7,034 bases of DNA from Chloroflexota bacterium (GTDB lineage Bacteria > Chloroflexota > Limnocylindria > Limnocylindrales > CSP1-4), in assembly GCA_021812735.1 (NCBI GenBank), contig JAKAMV010000550.1:1-7034 (forward strand), in the 5' to 3' direction. The position numbers were made by a program, and so were the translations under genes. The notes under the pieces were generated by a model. That model had not been told where the DNA came from and did no database searches. It saw only the letters and a list, made by a program, of their open reading frames with translations. This document shows positions 1 to 5,797 of the stretch, piece by piece. Within the stretch, counting starts at the first letter, position 1. Every line of letters begins with the position of its first letter.

Positions 1-131
1 TGCGGGCGGCCCTCCGGGACGTCGCGCCCGACGGGCGCGAGGCGGTGCTCGAGGGGGCCGCCGCGGCGCTGGCCGAGGCCAACCTCGGGCTCCTGCGCGA
101 GGATCCGGGGGCCGCCCCGCCGCGCACCTGA
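1..131 (+). CDS. 3' end of a reading frame, probably the core-binding part of a tyrosine-recombinase-like protein
   Basis: The frame enters from the left edge (first full codon at position 3) and ends at TGA 129-131, giving 42 visible residues and no start. The segment is an alanine/leucine-rich helix followed by GLLREDPGAAPPR. This resembles the end of the SAM-like core-binding domain of tyrosine recombinases, which commonly closes with a pattern like gli..NPa..v..P before the catalytic domain. The next open frame (159-878) continues in exactly the same phase after the TGA and carries the expected next domain, so the two pieces may be one gene interrupted by a stop codon. The family assignment for these few residues is an inference. 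A small regulator with a helical C-terminus would be an alternative. Confidence 0.5.
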   Translation, partial: RAALRDVAPDGREAVLEGAAAALAEANLGLLREDPGAAPPRT

Positions 132-158
132 AGCGACCTGCGCCGCCTCGCCGACCCG

Positions 159-878
159 GTGCAGGCGGCCGCCGTCACGCTGCTCGCCCTCGCACTCGAC
201 GAGGGCGAGGCGGCGGCTCTCCGGAGCGACGACGTCCCGCCCGACGGCGCGCTCGTGCGGGCGGGAGGCCGGCGGATCGCCGTCCCCTCCCCCGCCCGGC
301 CCTACCTCGTGGCGCAGCGGCTGGTGCGCGCCCGGCGCGGCCTCCCGTTCCTCCACCAGGGGAACCTGCCGCTCACCCCGAGCGACGTGCGGCGGCTGGT
401 ACGCGACGGCCTGGCGCAGCTCGGCCGGACGCTCGAGCCGCCCGACTTCGGCGCGGCGCTCGCGCCGAGCCAGCGCTGGTTGATGGCGCACGGGCTGCTG
501 GTGCGTCCCGGCCCGCAGCGGGCCCACGACCCCGCGCCGGACGACGGCCTGGGTCGGCGCTGCGCCCACGGGCTGCCGGCCTGGATCCCGGTCGGGACCG
601 GCGGGGTGAGCCACTCCCGCTGGCTGTGCGGGGCGCGGCGCCCCAGCGACCTGCGGCCGGCCTGGAAGGGCTACGACGTCAGCGCAGACGAGGTCATCGA
701 GGGCGTCACGCGGTATGCCATCCGCCAGGCCGGGGAGCCGGCCGGGCGCGCGTGGCTGGTCGAGACGCGGATCGGGCCCCTGTGGGTCCAGAGCCTGGCG
801 GCCGATCCCCCCGCCAGTGCCGAGGTGCGGGATGCCGTGCGCGCCGCGCAACGGGGTTCCCGGCTGCCGGGACGCTGA
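159..878 (+). CDS. Degenerate tyrosine-recombinase-like protein with an unrecognised C-terminal domain
   Basis: The frame encodes 239 residues from GTG 159, but no ribosome binding site precedes that GTG. The frame is also open back to codon 132, just after the upstream TGA, so the true start is uncertain. Residues 5-115 follow the tyrosine-recombinase catalytic-domain pattern. A helix with LLALALDEGEAAALRSDDV stands where TGLRrgEllaLrwsDv is usual, then come a short beta region, LPFLHQGNLPLT, and a helix with APSQRWLMAHGLL in place of HxLRHTfAthLL. The first catalytic Arg is not visible, the HxxR motif keeps only its Arg (about residue 106), and no active-site Tyr is evident, so strand-exchange activity is doubtful. 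Residues 135-239 form a separate domain with C135, H137, H152 and C157, then GYDVSADEV and a WVQSLAAD motif. I do not recognise this domain. A damaged relative of it lies downstream at 1208-1534. The product may be a non-catalytic DNA-binding relic or a pseudogene. Confidence 0.55.
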   Translation: MQAAAVTLLALALDEGEAAALRSDDVPPDGALVRAGGRRIAVPSPARPYLVAQRLVRARRGLPFLHQGNLPLTPSDVRRLVRDGLAQLGRTLEPPDFGAALAPSQRWLMAHGLLVRPGPQRAHDPAPDDGLGRRCAHGLPAWIPVGTGGVSHSRWLCGARRPSDLRPAWKGYDVSADEVIEGVTRYAIRQAGEPAGRAWLVETRIGPLWVQSLAADPPASAEVRDAVRAAQRGSRLPGR

Positions 879-881
879 GCG

Positions 882-901
882 CGCCGGCCCCGGAACCGGC
901 G
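882..901 (+). terminator. Possible hairpin terminator just after the recombinase-like gene
   Basis: Arms 882-887 (CGCCGG) and 896-901 (CCGGCG) can form a 6-bp GC stem with an 8-nt loop, four bases past the TGA at 876-878. There is no T-run after it, and short GC hairpins arise easily in DNA this GC-rich, so this is a weak call. Confidence 0.22.
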
Positions 902-1008
902 GCCGTTGCCTGGGCGCGGGCCGGAATGCGTTGCGCGCGAGGCCGTCGTTCGCGATCGGCAGGGGCACGGACATGGCCGGATCCCGGCGGTGACCCGTGC
1001 GGGCCCGT

Positions 1009-1038
1009 GCAGGCCGGCCGTCTCACAGGCCGGCCTGC
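1009..1038. repeat. Strong inverted repeat (11-bp perfect arms, 8-nt loop)
   Basis: The left arm 1009-1019 (GCAGGCCGGCC) is the exact reverse complement of the right arm 1028-1038, separated by GTCTCACA. A neighbouring CCC at 1004-1006 and GGG at 1039-1041 could extend the stem across a small bulge. It lies about 130 bases past the end of the recombinase-like gene, before the decayed copies. It could act as a rho-independent-like terminator without a U-tract, as sometimes proposed in high-GC bacteria, or be a protein-binding dyad or a mobile-element relic. The sequence alone does not decide. Confidence 0.5.
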
Positions 1039-1153
1039 GGGTGGCGGACGCGATGCCAGCCGGGACCGCCGCGTTCCCTCGGCTCGTCGACGGGTCCAGA
1101 GCCTGGCGGCCGTGTTCGCCACGGCACCGCTCGGGACCTGCGCGCCCTCGTGA
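1026..1153 (+). pseudogene. Possible frameshifted remnant of the same C-terminal domain (third copy)
   Basis: Positions 1092-1112 are identical to 784-804 inside the intact gene, where that sequence encodes VQSLAA, and they read VQSLAA here too. Upstream in another phase, 1056-1067 reads PAGT, matching PAGR in the intact gene (residues 194-197) and PAGT in the copy at 1208-1534. Downstream, after a one-base phase change, 1132-1149 reads RDLRAL, comparable to RDAVRAA in the intact gene with one codon missing. These pieces lie in the right order but in three phases, so if real this copy has several indels and cannot encode a protein. Apart from the exact 21-bp match, the similarity is weak and could partly be chance in GC-rich DNA. 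Confidence 0.33.
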
Positions 1154-1207
1154 CTCCCCGTCGCTCAGCGGCGCGATGCGCGCGTCGGGCCGGGCCGTGG
1201 AGGGGCG

Positions 1208-1534
1208 CCGGTCGACCGGCATGCGCCGCCCGAGCGCCTCGCGGTCGGCCCGGCCGTGCTCGCGCACGGCCCGCGGCTGTACGGCTGCCGCCATGCCGAG
1301 GAGATCCGGCTCCCCTGCGCCGGGTACGAACTCGTCGACCTTGAGACCGCCAGCGATGGCGCGCGCCACGCGCTGCGACGCGAGGGCGTGCCAGCAGGAA
1401 CCGTGTAGCGGATCGACCACCGTCTCGGGGCAGCCTGGCTGCAGTCGATGGAGGCCGACGTGCCCGATCTTGCGGCGGTGGTCACCGCGGTCCGTGCGTC
1501 GGCGGCCCGGCCAGCGACGCAGCACCCGCGTTGA
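1208..1534 (+). pseudogene. Decayed relative of the recombinase-like gene's C-terminal domain, with an internal amber codon
   Basis: Read in the phase of codon 1208, this stretch aligns without gaps to residues 134-239 of the protein encoded at 159-878, at a constant nucleotide offset of 653. Shared landmarks in order are a His, VG, a second His, LxG, R, GY, an A(L/I)R helix, PAG, RxG, W(L/V)QS, AD, and AVRA. About one third of the residues match by eye over some 96 codons, and the stop at 1532-1534 falls within one codon of the corresponding stop. TAG at 1406-1408 lies exactly opposite Trp199 (TGG, 753-755), so a single G-to-A change would explain it. The frame is closed upstream by TGA 1151-1153, and no recombinase-like N-terminal part is visible. 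This looks like a relic of a diverged relative, not a recent duplication. Confidence 0.62.
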
Positions 1535-1721
1535 GACACGTCGCCGTATCCAGCCATCGGCGTCTCCTGCCGTTACCCCAGGCGAACTGCGCCTCGAGGG
1601 CGATTCGTGCGATCTCGTCTGGTTGCTGGCCACGTGACGTAACGGGCGATTCGCCCACCCCGCGATGACGAGGGGCGCAGCCCCGAGCGGGCAGCCGCCG
1701 CAGATTCGCCCGGAGTACCGG
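1535..1721. other. Intergenic stretch between the relic and the end of the NACHT gene
   Basis: I see no supportable gene here. It holds a 13-base palindrome at 1644-1656 (GGGCGA, a central T, TCGCCC) and a small hairpin at 1672-1684 described separately. Open frames crossing it on both strands are arginine- and proline-rich and resemble no family I know. Confidence 0.5.
1672..1684 (-). terminator. Candidate hairpin terminator downstream of the NACHT gene
   Basis: Arms GGGGC (1672-1676) and GCCCC (1680-1684) form a 5-bp stem with a 3-nt loop, starting 38 bases beyond the NACHT stop codon in its direction of transcription. A second short dyad, ACCGG 1717-1721 with CCGGT 1726-1730, overlaps the stop codon itself. 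Neither is followed by a T-run on the minus strand, so the call rests only on position and stem. Confidence 0.25.
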
Positions 1722-4700
1722 TCACCCGGTCAGGGCGTCCGCGAAGGCGAGGCGAGCCCGATCTCCTGGCGTCTCATCAAGAGCTGCGTCCAGCAACAGC
1801 GCGACGCCGGATCGGACCTGCTCGTCGGCGTGCACCCGGATGGCCTCGCCGAGGCCGCGCGCCGCCTCCTCGTCGGCTACCTCCAGAAAGTCCACCGTGG
1901 CGCTCGGCACCCAGTCGGGGTCCTCGAAGTCGATGTCCGTCAGCGCCTTGACCGCCGCCAGTTGCGCGACGCGGTCGGCTGCTGACAGCAGGGCGCCGAT
2001 CTGCGCCCCGGCCGGCTGCGTGCGGGCGAGGTGCGCCAGCACGGCCGCGGCCCACACGCGGGGGGGCAGGGCCGCGGACCGGAGCACCTCGATCAGGACG
2101 GCCTCGACCTCCGGGTGGATCCCGAGGCTCGGCTGGAGGGCACCAGGAATAAACACGCGAGGCAGGTGCTCCAGGCGTTCCACGAGGCGGCGGATGGCAT
2201 CGGCCCACCGCGCGCGCTCAGATGGGGCGAGCGAAGGAGTCCGGGCGACGAGCGCGAGCAGGCAGAGCTCCGTCGCCCCCGGGAACCGCAGCTCGTGCCC
2301 TGTGATGTCTGCCAGGATGTCCTCCGCGAGCAACGAGAACGGGGCGTCGGTGCCGCACGCGGCCACGACCGCGCGGCAGGCGGCCCCGCGGACGCGCGCG
2401 TCCGGGTCGCCGCGAAGCGGGCGGATCGGCGCGAGGAGGGCGTCCCACGGAATGGGCTCTCCCCCCGGCATGGTCGATGTGAGGACCGGAACCTCGATCA
2501 GCGAGTCGCACGCCGCCAGCCGCATCCAGGGTTCGGGTCGGGCGGCAGCGTCGGCGCGGGCCGTCGCGGAGAACCCGACCTCCTCCTCACCGACGGGTTC
2601 ACGGGATTCAAGGAGTTCAAGAGGTTCCAGTAACGGCAGGAGGCGGAGCCTGCGACGACAGGCACGGTCGCGTCGCTCCTGCAGGTCGTCGAGACCGAGC
2701 ATCGCATCGAGCGGGTCATGGGAGTCACGGGTGACGCCCATCCTCCCTCCTAGCTGGGTCACCAGCGCACGCTCGGCTCGAACCGAGAGGTCAGGGTCCG
2801 GCCCATCGAGGATCGCCCGGAGTGGGGGCACCCAGAAGTCGCTCCCCATGATGAGAGCCGACTCGACGAGCGCGAGGAACCCCGCCAGGTGCTCGGGAGC
2901 GGCGATCCCGATGTCGTCGGCGAGCTCCCAGCGGTCCACGAGATTGGCGATCGTGCGCAGGAGCGGTCGGGCCGGCGCACGATCGCAGATGCGGAGACAG
3001 GCGTCCGCGGATCGCTCGTCCAGGCTGCCCTCGATCGCCCACCAGCCGCGCAGGTCGGAAGGACCGGAGATCCGCTCCGCGAGGCCGTGCAGCGTGACCA
3101 GCGGGACCCCCGCGTCGGCCAAGTACGCCGTGCCCGCCCCCGGACTGACCGCGAAATCCTCGTCGAACGCGAGAGGCCCGAGACCGATGAGCACGGCATC
3201 CTCGTCCCCGGCGTAGTCGTCACGGAACACGCCGGGGACGCGTCGGGCTACCTCGGCCGCCAGCCCGGGATCGCCAGCGTAGGTCGCCGCGAGGGCGGCC
3301 TCGCACGCGAGGATCTCGGCGAGACCATCCGGCGTCGGTTCGAGGAACCAGCGCACCAGGCGCTTGCGCGCGAGCATCTGATCCGAGTCGTCGGCGTGCG
3401 CCGTCAGCAGGGGTGCGGCGGGCGCGCAGGCGGCTGGCCCCAGGTTCTCGAGCGCCGTCGCGGTTTCGTCGCGGAAGAGGTCAAATCGAGGATCGAGGTA
3501 ATCCCGCACCAGCCCACGCGCGAGCTCGTCGCGGAAGGCCGACCGCACGCGGACGCCGGAGCGGAGGAGCACGGCTGCCACGAAACGACGATGGGCGCCC
3601 GTGTGTCGGTCCAGCGGCCATGCGTTCAGCAGGTCCTGCGCGAGGCGCGTGACCGACGCCTCTCCCCAGCCGTCCACGTGCGCAACGAGCAAGACCAGGA
3701 CCGACTCCCAGACCCGCCGGTGCACGTAGGCGGCGAGGTCGAGCTCGCCCGCCGCCCACTGGTCGGCGAGGTGCCGCGCCGCGAAGTACTCGCCGAACCT
3801 CCGGTGGACGAAGCCATAGGTGGGCTCCCCGCGCTCACGACCGACCATCGTGAAGCATCCCGTGGCCCGTTCGATCACGCGCAACAGCTCGAGGGCGTGG
3901 GCTCGAGCTGTTACCTCGTCCCCTCCCGAGCCGGGGAGCAGCCGCGCGGTGAGCTGCGCGATCACATCGCGCTGCCGAACCCAGCCCTGGCCACTGGCGA
4001 CGAGCCCGTGGGCGATGGGCTGCAGGGCGGCGAGCATGTCGCGTTCGTCGAGGTCGAGCTTCAGGCGATGCAGCGGCCATTCCCGGAGCAGCGTCGCGGT
4101 GGCGAGGCGGAGCAGCTCGATCTCACGCGACGGGATCGCGTTACCCGTCTGCCGGAGGAGCGCGATGAGGGTCAACCAGAGGGGCGTCCGGGCGAGCTCA
4201 CGGACGTCGGGATTCGCTTCGAGCTCCTCCATCAACTCGTCCACCGTCGGCATCGCCTCGGTGGCGTCGACGCGCCCCACGGCGGCCAACCAGTTGCCGA
4301 GAAACGCGCGAATCTGCTCGTCATCGAACGGCAGGAGCTCGTATGTCCTGAACGCGGGGCCGAGGGCGGCGTCGGCATATCCGACGCTCCGGCTGCTGGC
4401 CCAGACCGAGACACCGGGATGCAGGCGCGCCAGCGCATCTACCTCTTCGCTGACCTGCGCGCGCGGCACGTCGTCGTCGATTTCGTCAAGGCCATCGACC
4501 AGCACCAGGGCCTCGCCCGCCGTGAGGGCGGCGTCCAGCACGTCGCCGAAGTCGCTTGTCAGCCCGGACGCGATGAAGCGCCGCAACGTGAGCCGCCCGT
4601 CGTGGCGACGCGCGTCTGCGAAACGAGGGGCCGGGCAAAGGATCGGAAGACGGCGATCGGCCCTCGGTTCGAGCACGGCGGACCGGGCGAGATGCTTGAG

Positions 4701-5486
4701 CAATGTCGTCTTGCCGGCGCCCGGGCCGCCCAGGATGACGATCCGGCGACGTGCCTGCAGGTCCTCGATCGTGCACGGCTCGTCGCGGCTCCCCTCTCCA
4801 GCGGGATCAAGCTGCCCGGCCGGAGGCGCTGGCGCGTCGGCGGGCTCACGTCGTCCGCGCCCGCGACCCTGCACCGGTTGCGCCTCGCGGAGCATCGGCG
4901 CCACGAATATCTCGCCAAAGCCCAGCCGCACGATCGTCGCCGGGTCCGGCGTGCTGATGCCCCGCAGGTCAAGGTGGGCGGTCTCCGCGAGGACCGACTC
5001 GATGTACGCGGCGCGTAGCTCGGCGCTCGAGGGCACCGCACCACCCCCCGCGAGCAACCGGGCCGCCTCAACCCGCATTCGTTCGATCTCCGACGCCGAC
5101 CCATCGTCCGCGAGACCGAAAGCGCGAACGAGTCGATCCACGAGGTCCACCGTTCGCAGGGCAAGGGTGGCTCCCTCGCGCAACTCGTGGTGGCCGATCT
5201 GGTTCCGGCACTTGACGAGCTCAAACGCGAGGTTGCGGACAGCGCGCGTCTCCGTGTCCGTCAGTGTCGGAGGGAGGGCGCGCTCGAAGGCCGCCCAGTT
5301 GTCCCTGATCTGCGACAACTGCCAGGCCGGATCGCCGGCCGAGGCCTGCCCTCGCAGGAGCATCGACGCCCAGTCCGGCCCGAACTCGCCCTGTAACCGT
5401 TCTGCCACGAACGGCTGCATGCGAGCGCCGAGGAGGTCGAGCGCCTCGTACGCGATCATCCCGGCGGTCGTCTTCGCGGAGGGCAC
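1722..5486 (-). CDS. Swt1-like HEPN - NACHT NTPase - helical-repeat protein (NLR-like STAND, probable antiphage sensor)
   Basis: The protein has 1254 residues. The start GTG (5486-5484) has GGGAGG 8 bases upstream; the internal ATG at codon 10 has no such site. Residues 10-125 resemble the Swt1-type HEPN domain and carry R94-N95-Q-I-G-H99, an Rx4H motif typical of HEPN RNases. Residues 155-205 match the region usually preceding bacterial NACHT domains (YIESVLAETAHLDLRG). The NACHT NTPase follows: Walker A GGPGAGKT at 253-260, Walker B LVLVDGLDEID at 327-337, an SSRSVGY sensor-like segment at 364-370, and the FVHRRFGEYFAARHL motif near 559-573. Residues 600-1254 are alanine/leucine-rich helices suggestive of HEAT/ARM-type repeats, best seen near 1025-1050 and 1130-1185. 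No signal peptide or membrane segment is visible, so it is probably cytosolic. By analogy with bacterial NLR-like defence proteins, the C-terminus would sense a phage cue, NACHT would oligomerise on ATP, and HEPN would cleave RNA. Domain calls are strong; the defence role is inferred. Confidence 0.9.
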   Translation of the reverse strand: MPSAKTTAGMIAYEALDLLGARMQPFVAERLQGEFGPDWASMLLRGQASAGDPAWQLSQIRDNWAAFERALPPTLTDTETRAVRNLAFELVKCRNQIGHHELREGATLALRTVDLVDRLVRAFGLADDGSASEIERMRVEAARLLAGGGAVPSSAELRAAYIESVLAETAHLDLRGISTPDPATIVRLGFGEIFVAPMLREAQPVQGRGRGRREPADAPAPPAGQLDPAGEGSRDEPCTIEDLQARRRIVILGGPGAGKTTLLKHLARSAVLEPRADRRLPILCPAPRFADARRHDGRLTLRRFIASGLTSDFGDVLDAALTAGEALVLVDGLDEIDDDVPRAQVSEEVDALARLHPGVSVWASSRSVGYADAALGPAFRTYELLPFDDEQIRAFLGNWLAAVGRVDATEAMPTVDELMEELEANPDVRELARTPLWLTLIALLRQTGNAIPSREIELLRLATATLLREWPLHRLKLDLDERDMLAALQPIAHGLVASGQGWVRQRDVIAQLTARLLPGSGGDEVTARAHALELLRVIERATGCFTMVGRERGEPTYGFVHRRFGEYFAARHLADQWAAGELDLAAYVHRRVWESVLVLLVAHVDGWGEASVTRLAQDLLNAWPLDRHTGAHRRFVAAVLLRSGVRVRSAFRDELARGLVRDYLDPRFDLFRDETATALENLGPAACAPAAPLLTAHADDSDQMLARKRLVRWFLEPTPDGLAEILACEAALAATYAGDPGLAAEVARRVPGVFRDDYAGDEDAVLIGLGPLAFDEDFAVSPGAGTAYLADAGVPLVTLHGLAERISGPSDLRGWWAIEGSLDERSADACLRICDRAPARPLLRTIANLVDRWELADDIGIAAPEHLAGFLALVESALIMGSDFWVPPLRAILDGPDPDLSVRAERALVTQLGGRMGVTRDSHDPLDAMLGLDDLQERRDRACRRRLRLLPLLEPLELLESREPVGEEEVGFSATARADAAARPEPWMRLAACDSLIEVPVLTSTMPGGEPIPWDALLAPIRPLRGDPDARVRGAACRAVVAACGTDAPFSLLAEDILADITGHELRFPGATELCLLALVARTPSLAPSERARWADAIRRLVERLEHLPRVFIPGALQPSLGIHPEVEAVLIEVLRSAALPPRVWAAAVLAHLARTQPAGAQIGALLSAADRVAQLAAVKALTDIDFEDPDWVPSATVDFLEVADEEAARGLGEAIRVHADEQVRSGVALLLDAALDETPGDRARLAFADALTG

Positions 5487-5494
5487 CAGCCAGA

Positions 5495-5500
5495 CCTCCC
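5495..5500 (-). promoter_or_regulatory. Ribosome binding site of the NACHT gene
   Basis: On the minus strand this reads GGGAGG, 8 bases before the GTG at 5486-5484. It decides the GTG start over the internal ATG at 5459-5457, which has no comparable sequence upstream. Confidence 0.75.
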
Positions 5501-5636
5501 TGGCATCGCCAGCGGGACGCGAGTCGGCACAAGGGTAGCCGACCGCCTACCGTGTCATCGGCCAGCCACGCCGGTTCAGCTCATGGCGTGGCCGCCTCGC
5601 GCGGCTCGGCCGGGTGCAGCCAGCCAGGACCGGACA

Positions 5637-5652
5637 GGTGGATTGCTCCACC
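5637..5652. repeat. Inverted repeat in the divergent region (GGTGGA / TCCACC)
   Basis: Six-base arms at 5637-5642 and 5647-5652 flank TTGC, with an additional outer C-G pair after one mismatch (5635 and 5654). It lies near the middle of the divergent region, where an operator controlling both genes would be expected. No T-run follows, which argues against a terminator. Confidence 0.4.
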
Positions 5653-5700
5653 AGCGCGGTGTCGCGGTCGACCATTCCGTGAACACGGGCGATGGATATG

Positions 5701-5726
5701 CCGGTCGACGCGTGCTGGACGACCGG
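5701..5726. repeat. Inverted repeat in the divergent region (CCGGTCG / CGACCGG)
   Basis: Perfect 7-base arms at 5701-5707 and 5720-5726 are separated by 12 bases, giving a 19-base distance between arm centres, compatible with a dimeric regulator bound on one face over about two helical turns. It sits just upstream of the -10-like hexamer of the helicase gene. No regulator gene is visible in the window. Confidence 0.4.
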
Positions 5727-5783
5727 TGCCAACGCGACACTGGGACGCTACACTCGCGCTCTGGGGGACCGGATGAGGGCAGC

Positions 5784-5788
5784 GGGAG
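5784..5788 (+). promoter_or_regulatory. Ribosome binding site of the helicase gene
   Basis: GGGAG ends nine bases before GTG 5798-5800. An in-frame stop (TGA 5774-5776) lies 21 bases upstream of that GTG with no other usual start codon between, so this site fixes the start. Confidence 0.7.
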
Positions 5789-5797
5789 CCTGAGTAC

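Larger units (their letters stand above)
5487..5797. promoter_or_regulatory. Divergent intergenic region between the NACHT gene and the helicase gene
   Basis: Both genes are transcribed away from this 311-bp stretch, so it should hold both promoters. For the NACHT gene a minus-strand ATGACA (5558-5553) and TACCCT (5537-5532), 15 bases apart, are a weak -35/-10-like pair about 45 bases before the start. For the helicase gene TACACT (5749-5754) is a -10-like hexamer with no good -35. The region contains two inverted repeats (listed separately) and two direct copies of CGGTCGAC at 5665-5672 and 5702-5709. Short open frames here resemble nothing I know and lack a clear ribosome binding site. Promoter assignments are tentative. 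Confidence 0.4.

Noticed and set aside
129..1408. Reassigned stop codons (TGA at 129-131 and TAG at 1406-1408 read as amino acids)
   Set aside because: The NACHT gene uses TGA as its stop and TGG for tryptophan. Two isolated stops in a visibly decayed region are better explained by loss of function.
671..1633. Minus-strand open frame of 320 codons across the degenerate region
   Set aside because: It overlaps the end of the recombinase-like gene and the relic on the other strand, is arginine-rich with no recognisable motif, and has no clear ribosome binding site. Long stop-free frames are expected in DNA this GC-rich.
906..1637. Plus-strand open frame of 243 codons over the relic region
   Set aside because: It is in a different phase from the copy that aligns with the intact gene, its composition is Arg/Pro/Ser-rich, and no family pattern is visible.
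2889..5018. Plus-strand open frame of 709 codons
   Set aside because: It lies wholly antisense to the NACHT gene, whose motifs are unmistakable. It has no domain signature and an Arg/Gly-rich composition typical of an antisense shadow.
3820..5538. Plus-strand open frame of 572 codons reaching into the intergenic region
   Set aside because: It is antisense to the N-terminal half of the NACHT gene, serine- and arginine-rich, with no motif.
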